A DNA stretch of 58,458 bases, taken from Methanoregulaceae archaeon UXB-2016. GTDB taxonomy: Archaea; Halobacteriota; Methanomicrobia; Methanomicrobiales; Methanospirillaceae. Every line of letters begins with the position of its first letter. The stretch's first letter is position 1. The DNA is taken from contig SISS01000034.1 of the NCBI GenBank assembly GCA_004332335.1, positions 1-58,458 of the forward strand, in the 5' to 3' direction. Positions 18,191 to 26,929 of this stretch are shown piece by piece. The notes below the pieces were generated by a model that saw only the letters and a list, made by a program, of their open reading frames with translations, searched no databases and had not been told where the DNA came from. The position numbers and the translations under genes were made by a program.

Positions 18191-20150
18191 CGGGGATCAC
18201 CCCGGGTGGGATCGCTGCGGGTACGGCTGTGTCCGGGGCGTTTTCTCCCTCCCGGTTCAGGTTGATCGAGAAATGGCAGATGTCGAAGGGGAAGAGCTGT
18301 AACAGGGCGTAGTCGGCCCTGTCCCTGCCGGCTTCTGATCGGCCGACGCTTCCCGGGTTGAGGTACCTGACGCCCCCGGTGGTCCGAGCCATGGGGCGGT
18401 GGGTGTGCCCCACGATGACCACGTCGGCTTCGGTGTTCCCCCTCGTTGCAGGAACCCGATCGTCGGGAAGGTCTGGGGAAAAGGCATCCTTTCCACCCCC
18501 GGGGGCGGCATTGGTGACCAGGAGCCTGACCCCCCGGAGCATGAAACGCCGGGTCGAGGGCAGGTTCTCGAGGTAGGTGAGCCGAGCCGGGGAGAGAACC
18601 CCTGCAACCCGGGCCGGGTCCGAGGTATCGTCGCCCGATAATCTCCGCCCTTTCCGTGCCGCCCTGACGACCTTCCTGTCCATCTTGCCAGCGATGTCGA
18701 TCGATCCGATCTCCTGCAGGCGACGGATCACCTCGTCCGGCGAGGACCCGTACCCGACCAGGTCGCCGGCGTTGATGAAACCGGTCGCTCCACGCATCGT
18801 CGCATCCGCGATCACGGCCTCGAGAGCGGGGAGATTGCCGTAGACATCCGCGATCAGCGCAATCCTCGCAGGGCCGGTCCCTTCGTTCAAATGCTCGAGA
18901 CCTGCGGGAGGTTTCATCGTCTCGTCCCGGGCATGAAGGAGCCGCTCCTGGAGATGTTCGAAGAACCGGTTCTCCTGCAACTCGTTCCAGTATTCGACCG
19001 CATGTGCATGAATCCGGGTCCGCTCGGCGCGACGGTCCTCGATCAGGTGACGGACGCCCGGTTCGATAAAGATGAAGAAACCGTCGTGGCCGAAATAGGC
19101 GATCGTCCGCGTTCGTTCTTCCTCGAGGAAGATCGGCAGCATCTCGAGCCAGACATCGCAGTCGTGCATCTCGCCGAGGAGGTCCTGGAGGCGTTTGAGG
19201 ACCCTGAGTTCTCCCTTGAGCCCGTCGTCGAAGAGCGCCCCGAAGGCCTCGAGCGTGTACCGAAAGCGCTTGGCGGCGATCCGCATCTCATGGTGTTCAT
19301 CCACCCGGCCCGAGTCGGATAGGGCGGGGGCATGGACGTTGAGCCCGTCGATGCGGAGCATGGACTGGAGGTATGCCGTGTCGTATACGGTCGCAGAACG
19401 AGGATCCGCACCATCGAGCCGGAGCCTGACCTCCAGGGTCCTGAACCGCTCGGCCATCTCCTCCAGTAGGCGCGAGGACTCCATGACGTCGAGCCCGGAG
19501 ACGACATCCGGTTGGAGCCGCTCCCGTTCCTGCTCGAGCCGGAGGAGGAGGCACTCGATCCCCTGCTGTCCCGACGGAGCGACCCTCGCGGGATCGGGGA
19601 GTTGCGCTTCGATATCACGCCTTCGTTTGAGAGCGACTGCAAATCGCGCGAGCAGGCTGCGGAATCCAGGAAAGAGCGGTTGACGTACCTCTTCGGGCGG
19701 TGGGGATGCCGTGGTGGCCGGCAGAGCCGGGTGGGCATGGGTGCGAATCGACATCTCGGGTGGGACGGAGCCGTCGGCAGCGGCGATCACGTGGAGCCCG
19801 GGTTCGGTCGGGTCCGGTCGCTCGGGGAGACGTCCTGCATACGAAAGGAGAAAGTCGATCTGGACGTCGGCATCCCGAGCGGCGCCGAGAGCACGGGTGA
19901 TCCCCCGGACCCCGCGCAGCCAGCGTCGGAACTCCCGATCGCCGACACACCCCTCCAGCAGGGGGAGCGCCGCACGCACCCGGCGGGATGCGACCCGCAT
20001 CCGATGGACGAACTCGATATCTTCTCCGGCCCGAACCCCGTCGATCTCCCTGTGGAGGTCGGGGAGGAGACCCATGAGGAGCCGTGCACAATAGAGGCAA
20101 TAACCGGGATCGCGACCGGGCGTCCGCCGAACCTTTCCACGTCGTGACAT
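18180..20150 (-). CDS. CHAD domain fused to a degenerate calcineurin-like phosphoesterase
   Basis: 656 residues. Residues 1-400 form a CHAD domain with both basic helical halves (EFVHRMRVASRRVRAALPLL and HHEMRIAAKRFRYTLEAF); CHAD domains bind polyphosphate. A low-complexity insert lies at about 120-160. From residue 430 a YfcE-like metallophosphoesterase follows, but its ligands are changed: DxH reads DVY, GNHD reads GKMD, and the HGxP position reads NAAP. GDLVGYG and GHTH are kept. Loss of at least three ligands suggests a non-catalytic or altered domain. It follows ppk1 by 7 nt. Confidence 0.85.
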   Translation of the reverse strand: MSRRGKVRRTPGRDPGYCLYCARLLMGLLPDLHREIDGVRAGEDIEFVHRMRVASRRVRAALPLLEGCVGDREFRRWLRGVRGITRALGAARDADVQIDFLLSYAGRLPERPDPTEPGLHVIAAADGSVPPEMSIRTHAHPALPATTASPPPEEVRQPLFPGFRSLLARFAVALKRRRDIEAQLPDPARVAPSGQQGIECLLLRLEQERERLQPDVVSGLDVMESSRLLEEMAERFRTLEVRLRLDGADPRSATVYDTAYLQSMLRIDGLNVHAPALSDSGRVDEHHEMRIAAKRFRYTLEAFGALFDDGLKGELRVLKRLQDLLGEMHDCDVWLEMLPIFLEEERTRTIAYFGHDGFFIFIEPGVRHLIEDRRAERTRIHAHAVEYWNELQENRFFEHLQERLLHARDETMKPPAGLEHLNEGTGPARIALIADVYGNLPALEAVIADATMRGATGFINAGDLVGYGSSPDEVIRRLQEIGSIDIAGKMDRKVVRAARKGRRLSGDDTSDPARVAGVLSPARLTYLENLPSTRRFMLRGVRLLVTNAAPGGGKDAFSPDLPDDRVPATRGNTEADVVIVGHTHRPMARTTGGVRYLNPGSVGRSEAGRDRADYALLQLFPFDICHFSINLNREGENAPDTAVPAAIPPGVIPDEG

Positions 20151-20157
20151 GACCGTC

Positions 20158-22338
20158 TCAGCAAAATTCGCGCGGCTTCAGCGAGCCGTCGTTCTGTCCG
20201 GCGGCAGTGAACCACTCGCCCCGGTGATCGATCATCCATGCCTGCGTATCGAAGGGTTCGGCTCCGTTTTCCGGGATGACCCGTTCGTACGAGCCGTCGG
20301 CCCGGAGCCGCCTGGCCTTGGCCGTGTCCTGAAGGTGGATGTCGAGAATCTGGTGGGCGACCACCCCCCTGATGGCCGGGTCGTTGAAGGGGAAGAGTAT
20401 CTCCACTCGTCTATCCAGGTTACGGGGCATCAGATCGGCCGACCCGGAGAGGATCTCTTCATCGCCCCCGTTACGGAAGTAGTAGATCCGCGAGTGTTCG
20501 AGGAATCGGCCGACGATCGAACTGACCGTGATCCGTTCGGAGAGCCCTGGGATGCCCGGCCGGAGGCAGCAGATGCCGCGGACCTGGAGGTCCACCCGCA
20601 CGCCAGCCTCCGAGGCCCGGTACAGGGCGTTGATACAGTCCCGGTCGACAAGGGCGTTCATCTTGAAGGCGATATGCCCGTTTCCGTGGGCACGATGAAC
20701 CTCGATCTCGCGTTCGATCCTGGATAGCAGACCGGAGCGGAGAGAGACGGGCGCAACCAGCAGGCGACGGTACCGGCTGATCCGAGCATACCCGGTCAGA
20801 AAATTGAAGAGGTCCGATACGTCCGCCCCGATCGAGCTGTCCACGGTAAATAGCCCGATATCAGTGTAGACTCTCGCCGTGCCCGGATTGTAGTTCCCCG
20901 TCCCGAGGTGGACGTATCGGACGATACCGGAGGGCTCTCGACGGACCACCATGCAGACCTTGGCATGGACCTTGACCCCGACGAGGCCGTAGACCACGTG
21001 GACCCCGTCCCGCTCGAGGGCCCGAGCCCATCCGATATTGTTCTCCTCGTCGAATCGTGCCTTGAGCTCAATCAGGGCCGTGACCTGCTTGCCGTTCTCC
21101 CGTGCCTCCATCAGCGCGTCGACCACCGGCGAGTTTGGTCCGACCCGGTAGAGGGTCATCTTGATGGCGAGCACATCGGGATCGGACGCCGCCCGCTGCA
21201 GGAACGTGATGAAGGGCGTGAACGAGTCGTACGGATGGTAAAGCAGGATGTCCCCGCGCCGGATCGCGGCGAAGGGATCCTCCTCGGCGGCGAGGGCGGG
21301 CGGCACCGCGGGGTAAAAAGGCGGGTCACGGTGTTCGGGGCGGGGGAGGGAGGCTAGCTGCATCAGGTCCGCCATCCCGATCGGACCGTCGTTCCGATAG
21401 ATCATTTCCTTACCGACCCCGAGGTGGCGCGCGACGAAGTCGCACCGCGTCTCGGGCATCGCACGTTCGACCTCGACCCGGACGGGTTGGCCCACCCGCC
21501 GCATCTCCACGCTCTCCTCTACTGCAGTCAGGAGATCGGAGGCCTCGTCCTCCTCGATCTCCTGGTCGGCATTGCGCGTGATCCGAAAGGGATATGCCTC
21601 GAGGACGACGAGACCGGGAAAGAGCATGTCGAGGTTTGCCGCGATCAGGTCTTCGAGGAAGACGAACTCCCGGACACAGGGGGAGGCCTGAGATCCTTCT
21701 GCATCCGGAGGGATGGCGATCAGCCGGGGATAGATCCCGACCGGAACCTTGAGACGCGCGAATCGATCGCCGTTTTCAGGATCGCGCACAATGATCGCGA
21801 GGTTGAGCGAGAGGTTCGAGATGAACGGGAACGGGTGCGACGTGTCGAAGGCAAGCGGGGTCAGGACCGGAAAGATATCGGACTCGAAGAGCTGGCGGAG
21901 GCGCCCCCTCGATACCTGGTCCAGCTCTGCGACCTGCCGGATCCTGATCCCCGCGCGATCGAGGCTCGGGAGGAGTTCGTCGTTCCAGCACTGTTCGGCC
22001 GACTGCAGGAGCGGTATCAGTGCTTTTCGGATCTCCGTCAGCTGCTGATGGGGGGTCATGCCGTCGGGGTGTGTTCCGACAGAGCCTTCGAGCCTCTGAC
22101 GCTGCAGGCCGGCCACCCGGATCATGAAGAATTCGTCGAGGTTATTGGCAAAGATCGCAAGGAACTTGATCCGTTCGAGGAGTGGGTGCGAAGCATCGAG
22201 CGCCTCGTCGAGCACCCGCCGGTTGAACTCCACCCAGCTCAGCTCGCGATTGATGTACAATCTCTGATCCGCCGGGGCCCGAGGTCGGTCGCACTCGCCA
22301 TCGGGATCCGTTTCTGTCTGCACGTCTGTCATGCTCAT
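20158..22338 (-). CDS. ppk1: Polyphosphate kinase 1
   Basis: 726 residues, normal length. N-terminal YINRELSWVEFNRRVLDEA, the middle FFMIRVAGLQRQ, and the phospholipase-D-like catalytic part with HPYDSFTPFITFL and YVHLGTGNYNPGTARVYTD; the autophosphorylated His is near residue 477. It transfers the gamma phosphate of ATP to polyphosphate. ATG 22338 follows GGAGGTTGAGG by 2 nt; the Met two codons later (22332) has better spacing and may be the true start. First gene of a five-gene operon. Confidence 0.95.
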   Translation of the reverse strand: MSMTDVQTETDPDGECDRPRAPADQRLYINRELSWVEFNRRVLDEALDASHPLLERIKFLAIFANNLDEFFMIRVAGLQRQRLEGSVGTHPDGMTPHQQLTEIRKALIPLLQSAEQCWNDELLPSLDRAGIRIRQVAELDQVSRGRLRQLFESDIFPVLTPLAFDTSHPFPFISNLSLNLAIIVRDPENGDRFARLKVPVGIYPRLIAIPPDAEGSQASPCVREFVFLEDLIAANLDMLFPGLVVLEAYPFRITRNADQEIEEDEASDLLTAVEESVEMRRVGQPVRVEVERAMPETRCDFVARHLGVGKEMIYRNDGPIGMADLMQLASLPRPEHRDPPFYPAVPPALAAEEDPFAAIRRGDILLYHPYDSFTPFITFLQRAASDPDVLAIKMTLYRVGPNSPVVDALMEARENGKQVTALIELKARFDEENNIGWARALERDGVHVVYGLVGVKVHAKVCMVVRREPSGIVRYVHLGTGNYNPGTARVYTDIGLFTVDSSIGADVSDLFNFLTGYARISRYRRLLVAPVSLRSGLLSRIEREIEVHRAHGNGHIAFKMNALVDRDCINALYRASEAGVRVDLQVRGICCLRPGIPGLSERITVSSIVGRFLEHSRIYYFRNGGDEEILSGSADLMPRNLDRRVEILFPFNDPAIRGVVAHQILDIHLQDTAKARRLRADGSYERVIPENGAEPFDTQAWMIDHRGEWFTAAGQNDGSLKPREFC

Positions 22339-22394
22339 GCCTCAACCTCCAATTGTCGGAGTCGTGAGAGATCAATCTCTATGTTTTAGATCCG

Positions 22395-22406
22395 AAGTAT
22401 ATATTT
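22395..22406 (-). promoter_or_regulatory. Promoter of the polyphosphate operon
   Basis: On the minus strand GGAAATATATACTT (plus 22394-22407) is a near-ideal BRE plus TATA box, about 60 nt before the ppk1 start. Confidence 0.65.
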
Positions 22407-22409
22407 CCA

Positions 22410-22904
22410 TCAGGTATTATCGAGTTTCGAGTCGGTTACCGTTTCGACGCTCCGGAGACGGGCGGCCAGGTCCGCTGCATGGGACCCGAACCAGTACAGA
22501 TGACCGCACGGGTCGCACCAGAAGAACTCGGTCTCTCCGGGTTTGAAAGGTGCGTACGGGGCGGCCGCGATCTCGCTGGTCGAGGCGGGTCGGAGGGGAA
22601 AATTGCAGACCGAGCACCGGGTGAGCCGGAGCACGGGTTCGACGAGGTCCGATCGGGTGAGGGCGGCCACCTGTTCGAGCACGTCCCTGCCGGGGACCAG
22701 GATCCCTCCGCGTCGGGCGAGCTCATGGTCCCGAGTGAGGAGGACGCGCCCCTCGTCGACGGCGCGACGGAGGAGCACGGTGTCCTCGTCGGGCCCTCCC
22801 GGACCGAGCTCTGTCGCGGCCAGGGTGTCGTAGCCGAGGAAGCGGAGATAGCGAACGAGCGGGCCGAGCATCCGGTCCACGAGGAACCGCGTCTGCTCAG
22901 GCAC
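22410..22904 (-). CDS. Mut7-C PIN-like RNase domain protein
   Basis: 164 residues from GTG 22904, overlapping the stop of the radical SAM gene. FLVDRMLGPLVRYLRFLGYD is the classic start of the Mut7-C domain, a PIN-like nuclease. RVLLTRDHELA supplies later acidic residues. The C-terminal zinc ribbon has CSVCNFPL and CDPCGHLYW. The longer ATG start at 22940 lies inside the upstream gene and is less likely. Predicted RNA nuclease; target unknown. Confidence 0.85.
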   Translation of the reverse strand: MPEQTRFLVDRMLGPLVRYLRFLGYDTLAATELGPGGPDEDTVLLRRAVDEGRVLLTRDHELARRGGILVPGRDVLEQVAALTRSDLVEPVLRLTRCSVCNFPLRPASTSEIAAAPYAPFKPGETEFFWCDPCGHLYWFGSHAADLAARLRSVETVTDSKLDNT

Positions 22905-23916
22905 GGGAAATCTCTCGGACAATCGGGACCGCCTCGCCACACTGCCGGCATCGCCCGTTCTCGAGCCCCTGGATGCGCCCCTGCATCAGGTTCCGCTCGA
23001 TCAGGAGGTTCCTGCACTTCGGGCACCAGGTGTTCTCGTACCGGTGTCCGCCGACGTTCCCGAGGTATGGGTAGCGGATTCCGAGCTCGCGCGCCCGCTC
23101 GTAGATCTGCTCGAGCGCCCGGATTGGCGTCGCCGGCCGGTCCCGCATCCGGTAGTCGGGGTGAAAGCGGGTGAAGTGCATGGGCGTCTCCGGCCCCAGG
23201 TGCTCGACGACCCATCGGATCAACCCCTCGATCTGCTCGGGCGCATCGTTCAGGCCCGGGATTACGAGCGTGACCGTCTCGACGTGCATGCCGACCTCCT
23301 TCGCCCGTTCGGTCGAGGTGAGGACCGGGTCGAGGTGCGCGCCGCAGACGTCGCGGTAGAACGTCTCGTCAAAGGCCTTCAGGTCGACCCGGAACGCGTT
23401 CAGCATGGGGGCGAGCTCGTCGACGGCCTCCTCGGTCATGTAGCCGTTCGTGACGTAGACTGTGCCGAGGCCGGCCTGACGGGCGAGCCGCGCCATATCG
23501 AGCGAGAACTCGAAGGACATGGTCGGCTCGTTGTAGGTCCAGGCGACCGAGGCCGCACCCGTGGCGAGGGCGTGCTCGACGGCCTTCTCGGGGGTGATCT
23601 CGGGCAGGGACGTGATCGCTCGTTCGGCACGGGAGAGCTGCCAGTTCTGGCAGTGCTCGCAGGTGAAGTTGCACCCGACCGACCCGAGCGAGTAGCAGAG
23701 GGTGCCGGGTAGGAAGTGGTTGAGCGGCTTCTTCTCGATCGGGTCCACGTTCTCGGCGCTGACCCGGCCGTACGAGGCCGTATAGAGGCGGCCCTCCCGG
23801 TTCAGGCGGACTCCGCACCGCCCGGCCCGACCGTCCGCGATATGGCACCGATGGTTGCAGAGCCGACAGTCCGTGGTCCGGTCGGGGTTTCCCGTGTAGA
23901 GCAAAGCCTCGTGCAT
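22897..23916 (-). CDS. amrS: AmmeMemoRadiSam system radical SAM enzyme
   Basis: 339 residues. N-terminal zinc-like cysteines (CRLCNHRCHI, GRCGVR), the radical SAM cluster CNFTCEHCQNW (CxxxCxxC), WTYNEPTMSFEF and the C-terminal CPKCRNLL plus CRQCGEAV. This architecture matches the AmmeMemoRadiSam radical SAM protein, formerly annotated as pyruvate-formate-lyase activating enzyme. The AMMECR1 and MEMO partners are not in the window. Substrate unresolved. ATG 23916 is chosen because conservation begins at MHEALLYTG. Confidence 0.88.
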   Translation of the reverse strand: MHEALLYTGNPDRTTDCRLCNHRCHIADGRAGRCGVRLNREGRLYTASYGRVSAENVDPIEKKPLNHFLPGTLCYSLGSVGCNFTCEHCQNWQLSRAERAITSLPEITPEKAVEHALATGAASVAWTYNEPTMSFEFSLDMARLARQAGLGTVYVTNGYMTEEAVDELAPMLNAFRVDLKAFDETFYRDVCGAHLDPVLTSTERAKEVGMHVETVTLVIPGLNDAPEQIEGLIRWVVEHLGPETPMHFTRFHPDYRMRDRPATPIRALEQIYERARELGIRYPYLGNVGGHRYENTWCPKCRNLLIERNLMQGRIQGLENGRCRQCGEAVPIVREISRA

Positions 23917-23953
23917 GGACGCCACCGATCCCCGAATCGGAGCCCCATCTATA

Positions 23954-24103
23954 TTAATCCCGGTCCTCGTCGTCGCAGTCGACATCGGCCTCGAGCACGA
24001 GGGAGCCCCGATACCCGCAGACGTGGCAGAGGTAGACCGGCCCGAGATAGCCGCCGGCGACCGGAAAGATCTCGCGGGACCCGCACGAAGGACACTGAAA
24101 CAT
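23954..24103 (-). CDS. 49-residue double-CxxC zinc ribbon protein
   Basis: ATG 24103 to TAA 23954. Begins MFQCPSCGSREIFPV, then YLCHVCGYRGSLVLEADVDC and an acidic tail. The two CxxC knuckles 22 residues apart make a rubredoxin-like zinc ribbon occupying almost the whole protein. It ends 38 nt before the radical SAM gene, so the two may be co-transcribed. It is divergent from pyrH. Function unknown; a nucleic-acid or protein adaptor role would be typical. Confidence 0.75.
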   Translation of the reverse strand: MFQCPSCGSREIFPVAGGYLGPVYLCHVCGYRGSLVLEADVDCDDEDRD

Positions 24104-24106
24104 CGC

Positions 24107-24120
24107 AACAGGTATATCTG
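24107..24120. promoter_or_regulatory. TATA-like element between zinc ribbon and pyrH
   Basis: AACAGGTATATCTG is the only TATA-like sequence in the divergent spacer, 60-74 nt before the pyrH GTG. Its direction is not certain. Confidence 0.35.
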
Positions 24121-24180
24121 GTCTTCATGGCCATTAATTCCTCAGATGTCGGGTCCCTCGCGACAGCCCGGAGGACGGGC

Positions 24181-24885
24181 GTGAAGACGATCGTGCTCTC
24201 CCTCGGAGGATCGGTCCTGATCCCCTCGCTCGAGACAAACACCCTCTCAGCATACGCAGAGGCGCTCGGCCGGCTTGCCGACCGGTTCCAGGTCTTCGTC
24301 GTGGTCGGCGGCGGCGGCGAGGCGCGGCGGTACATCGGCTGCGCCCGCGACCTCGGGGTCGACGAGGCCACCCTCGACGAGCTCGGGATCCTGGTCACGC
24401 GCCTGAACGCCCGGCTCCTGATCGCGGCTCTCGGCCGTGCAGCATACCCGTGCGTCCCCGAGACCTACACCGGGGCCCGGGTCGCCGGGCTTGCGGGCCG
24501 GGTCGTCGTGATGGGCGGAGTGGCGCCGGGGCAGACGACGGACGCCGTCGCGGCCGTCCTGGCCGAGGAGGTCGGGGCCGACCTGCTCGTGAACGCGACC
24601 TCGGTCCCGGGGATCTTCACGGCCGACCCGAAACGCGATCCGGACGCGATCCGGTACGAGACCATGACCCCCGCCGAGCTCCTGGCGCTCGTCAGCCGCG
24701 AGCGCCTGAGCGCCGGGTCGAACACGGTGATCGATCTCGTCGCGGCCAAGGTCGTGGAGCGATCGGGGTGCCCGATGGTCGTGCTCGAAGGGCGCGACCC
24801 GGCCCGGATCGTGGACGCGATCCTGACCGGCGTCTTCGTCGGGACGATCGTCGCGCACGGGGCCTGCTCCCCGCTCCCGCTCTGA
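24181..24885 (+). CDS. pyrH: Archaeal UMP kinase
   Basis: 234 residues. GTG 24181 sits 7-8 nt after GGAGGAC, and the family starts at VKTIVLSLGGS. Amino-acid-kinase fold motifs: VVVGGGGEARRYI, the allosteric/UMP region PGQTTDAVAAVLAEEVGADL, and NATSVPGIFTADPKRDPDA. It converts UMP to UDP in pyrimidine synthesis. The archaeal type is shorter than the bacterial one, as here. The in-frame ATG at 24127 would add an unconserved tail. Confidence 0.9.
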   Translation: MKTIVLSLGGSVLIPSLETNTLSAYAEALGRLADRFQVFVVVGGGGEARRYIGCARDLGVDEATLDELGILVTRLNARLLIAALGRAAYPCVPETYTGARVAGLAGRVVVMGGVAPGQTTDAVAAVLAEEVGADLLVNATSVPGIFTADPKRDPDAIRYETMTPAELLALVSRERLSAGSNTVIDLVAAKVVERSGCPMVVLEGRDPARIVDAILTGVFVGTIVAHGACSPLPL

Positions 24886-24949
24886 CGGGGGGGCCCGCGG
24901 CCTGAACACGAATGCTTTTCCCCCGGCGGCTCCAATCGATCTGGGCGCC

Positions 24950-25023
24950 GGGGTAGTAGGGTAGCCTGGTTATCCTAGAGCGTTTGGGACGCTTTGACGG
25001 CAGTTCGAATCTGCCCTACCCCA
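24950..25023 (+). tRNA. tRNA-Pro (UGG)
   Basis: Acceptor GGGGTAG (24950-24956) pairs with CTACCCC (25016-25022), discriminator A at 25023. Anticodon stem GAGCG/CGCTT with loop TTTGGGA gives anticodon TGG. The T-arm is GGCAG-TTCGAAT-CTGCC. No intron and no encoded CCA. Confidence 0.92.
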
Positions 25024-25026
25024 TTC

Positions 25027-25680
25027 GTGGACGACGCAACCTGTTCCCTGATCTACGAGACGCTTGCGACTGTCTATCCGCACGCCTGCGACCCGCAGGA
25101 CTTCTTCTCCAGTCCGTTCCAGGTGCTCGTCCTGACCATCCTCTCAGCCCAGACAACGGACGCGCAGGTCTGGGCGATCCGCGGCCCGCTCTTCTCCCGG
25201 TACCCGACCCCCGAGGCTCTGGCCCGGGCGGACCGGACCGATCTCGAAGCGATCATCCACCCGACCGGGTTCTTCCGGGCGAAGGCCCGGCATATCATGG
25301 GCGCAGCCCGGATGCTTGTCGACGAGTTCGGGGGGAAGGTCCCGTCGACGATGGAGGACCTCGTCCGGCTCCCCGGGGTCGGGCGAAAGACGGCGAACAT
25401 CGTCCTCTATCACGGGCTCGGCCGGAACGAGGGGATCGCCGTGGACACCCACGTGCTCCGACTCGCCCACCGGATCGGATACACGGACCACGTCGATCCG
25501 GGCCGGGTCGAACGCGACCTCATGGCCTGCCACCCCCGGGAGGCGTGGGGGGCTCTGACCGACCTGCTGATCGCGCACGGCCGGGCGATCTGCACGGCCC
25601 GCCGGCCCCGGTGCGCGGAGTGTCCGATCGCCGGGCACTGCCGGTACTTCCGCAAGGTCTACTCCGCGGCCCCCGGATAG
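25027..25680 (+). CDS. nth: Endonuclease III
   Basis: 217 residues from GTG 25027, only 3 nt after the tRNA, so it is leaderless or processed from the tRNA transcript. Helix-hairpin-helix LPGVGRKTANIVL contains the catalytic Lys and VDTHVLRLAHR the catalytic Asp. A C-terminal 4Fe-4S loop has spacing Cx6Cx2Cx5C (CTARRPRCAECPIAGHC). It removes oxidised pyrimidines and nicks the abasic strand. The in-frame start at 24994 would lie inside the tRNA and is rejected. Confidence 0.92.
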   Translation: MDDATCSLIYETLATVYPHACDPQDFFSSPFQVLVLTILSAQTTDAQVWAIRGPLFSRYPTPEALARADRTDLEAIIHPTGFFRAKARHIMGAARMLVDEFGGKVPSTMEDLVRLPGVGRKTANIVLYHGLGRNEGIAVDTHVLRLAHRIGYTDHVDPGRVERDLMACHPREAWGALTDLLIAHGRAICTARRPRCAECPIAGHCRYFRKVYSAAPG

Positions 25681-25802
25681 ACAGAGCCCATATGACCCAT
25701 ACCCCGACCTGGGGAGCTCATGGACCGGCATGAAGCAGGGCGGTGCGCACGGGCTCCGGGGCAGAGGGAGATCCGATCCTTCATGTGGTCTCCTGACAGA
25801 AT

Positions 25803-26837
25803 ATGCATAAGATGCCGAGCCCGCCTCTCGAACTGATTATCCTGATCATCGGTATCGCCCTGATCTTCGATTTCACGAACGGCTTCCACGACTCGGCCAA
25901 CTCGATCTCGACAGTGGTCTCGACCAGGGTCCTCTCCCCGAGGGCGGCAGTCGCGTTTGCGGCGTTCTTCAACTTCATCGCCGCCTTCGGTTTCGGCGTT
26001 GCGGTCGCGAGCACAATCAGCAAGATCATCAACCTGGACTACGTGGCGACCGAGATCGTGCCGTACATCGTGCTCTCCGCCCTGATCGGAGCGATCAGCT
26101 GGAACCTCATCACCTGGGTCATCGGCCTCCCGACCTCCTCGTCGCACGCCCTGATCGGCGGGCTCGCCGGGGCCGGGATCTCGGCAGCGGGCATCGCCGC
26201 AGTGAAGATATCGACCGTCGTGGTGGTGGCCCAGTTCATGGTGATCTCGCCGATCATCGGGCTCATCGTGGGCTTCCTCTTCATGGTCCTGGTGCTCCGT
26301 CTCTCCAGGAACCATCCGCGGGAGCTGGCGGACAAATACTTCAGGCGTCTGCAGCTCCTCTCGGCCGCGGCCTACAGCTTCAGCCACGGCACGAACGACG
26401 CGCAGAAGACGATGGGGATCATCACGCCCCTTCTCTTCAGTATCGGATATTTCGGTGCGGATATCGACCCCAATCACCTGCCGGTCCCGCTCTGGGTGAT
26501 CCTGGCGGCGCACGCCGCGATCGCGCTCGGCACCTTCTCGGGGGGCTGGCGGATCGTGAAGACGATGGGTTACAAGATCACCCGGCTCCGCCCGGTCCAC
26601 GGATTCGCGGCCGAGACGGTGAGCGCGGGGACGATCATCGGGATGTCGATCGCCGGGATCCCGGTGAGCACCACCCACATCATCAGCTCGGCCATCATGG
26701 GCGTGGGCACGACAAAGGGGCCCGGCGCGGTGCGGTGGGGCATCGCACGGAACATCGTCGGAGCCTGGATCCTGACGATCCCGGCCAGTGCCGCAATCGG
26801 GTTCATCGCCTTTTACGGCCTGAGTTTCTTTCTCTGA
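25803..26837 (+). CDS. pit: PiT-family inorganic phosphate transporter
   Basis: 344 residues, nearly all membrane helices. The duplicated PiT signatures are GFHDSANSIST near the N-terminus and SFSHGTNDAQKTMG in the middle, with GLPTSSSHALIGG and GIPVSTTHIIS. It imports phosphate with a cation. ATG 25812 is an alternative start. The DUF47 partner is encoded convergently next door rather than in the same operon, and the polyphosphate operon is 3.5 kb away. Confidence 0.93.
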   Translation: MHKMPSPPLELIILIIGIALIFDFTNGFHDSANSISTVVSTRVLSPRAAVAFAAFFNFIAAFGFGVAVASTISKIINLDYVATEIVPYIVLSALIGAISWNLITWVIGLPTSSSHALIGGLAGAGISAAGIAAVKISTVVVVAQFMVISPIIGLIVGFLFMVLVLRLSRNHPRELADKYFRRLQLLSAAAYSFSHGTNDAQKTMGIITPLLFSIGYFGADIDPNHLPVPLWVILAAHAAIALGTFSGGWRIVKTMGYKITRLRPVHGFAAETVSAGTIIGMSIAGIPVSTTHIISSAIMGVGTTKGPGAVRWGIARNIVGAWILTIPASAAIGFIAFYGLSFFL

Positions 26838-26849
26838 GCGGCTACCAAG

Positions 26850-26860
26850 CCCTTTTTTTG
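26850..26860 (+). terminator. Poly-T terminator of pit
   Basis: Seven T at 26853-26859, 16 nt after the pit stop codon. Confidence 0.6.
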
Positions 26861-26895
26861 CGCCATCTCAGGAGGGCCGACGGCTCGGATTGGGC

Positions 26896-26910
26896 GAGCA
26901 AAAAAGAGTT
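26896..26910 (-). terminator. Poly-U terminator of the DUF47 gene
   Basis: An A-run at 26900-26905 on the plus strand reads as six U in the leftward transcript, about 20 nt past its stop. Confidence 0.5.
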
Positions 26911-26929
26911 CCGGAGGACCCGGTGTATC

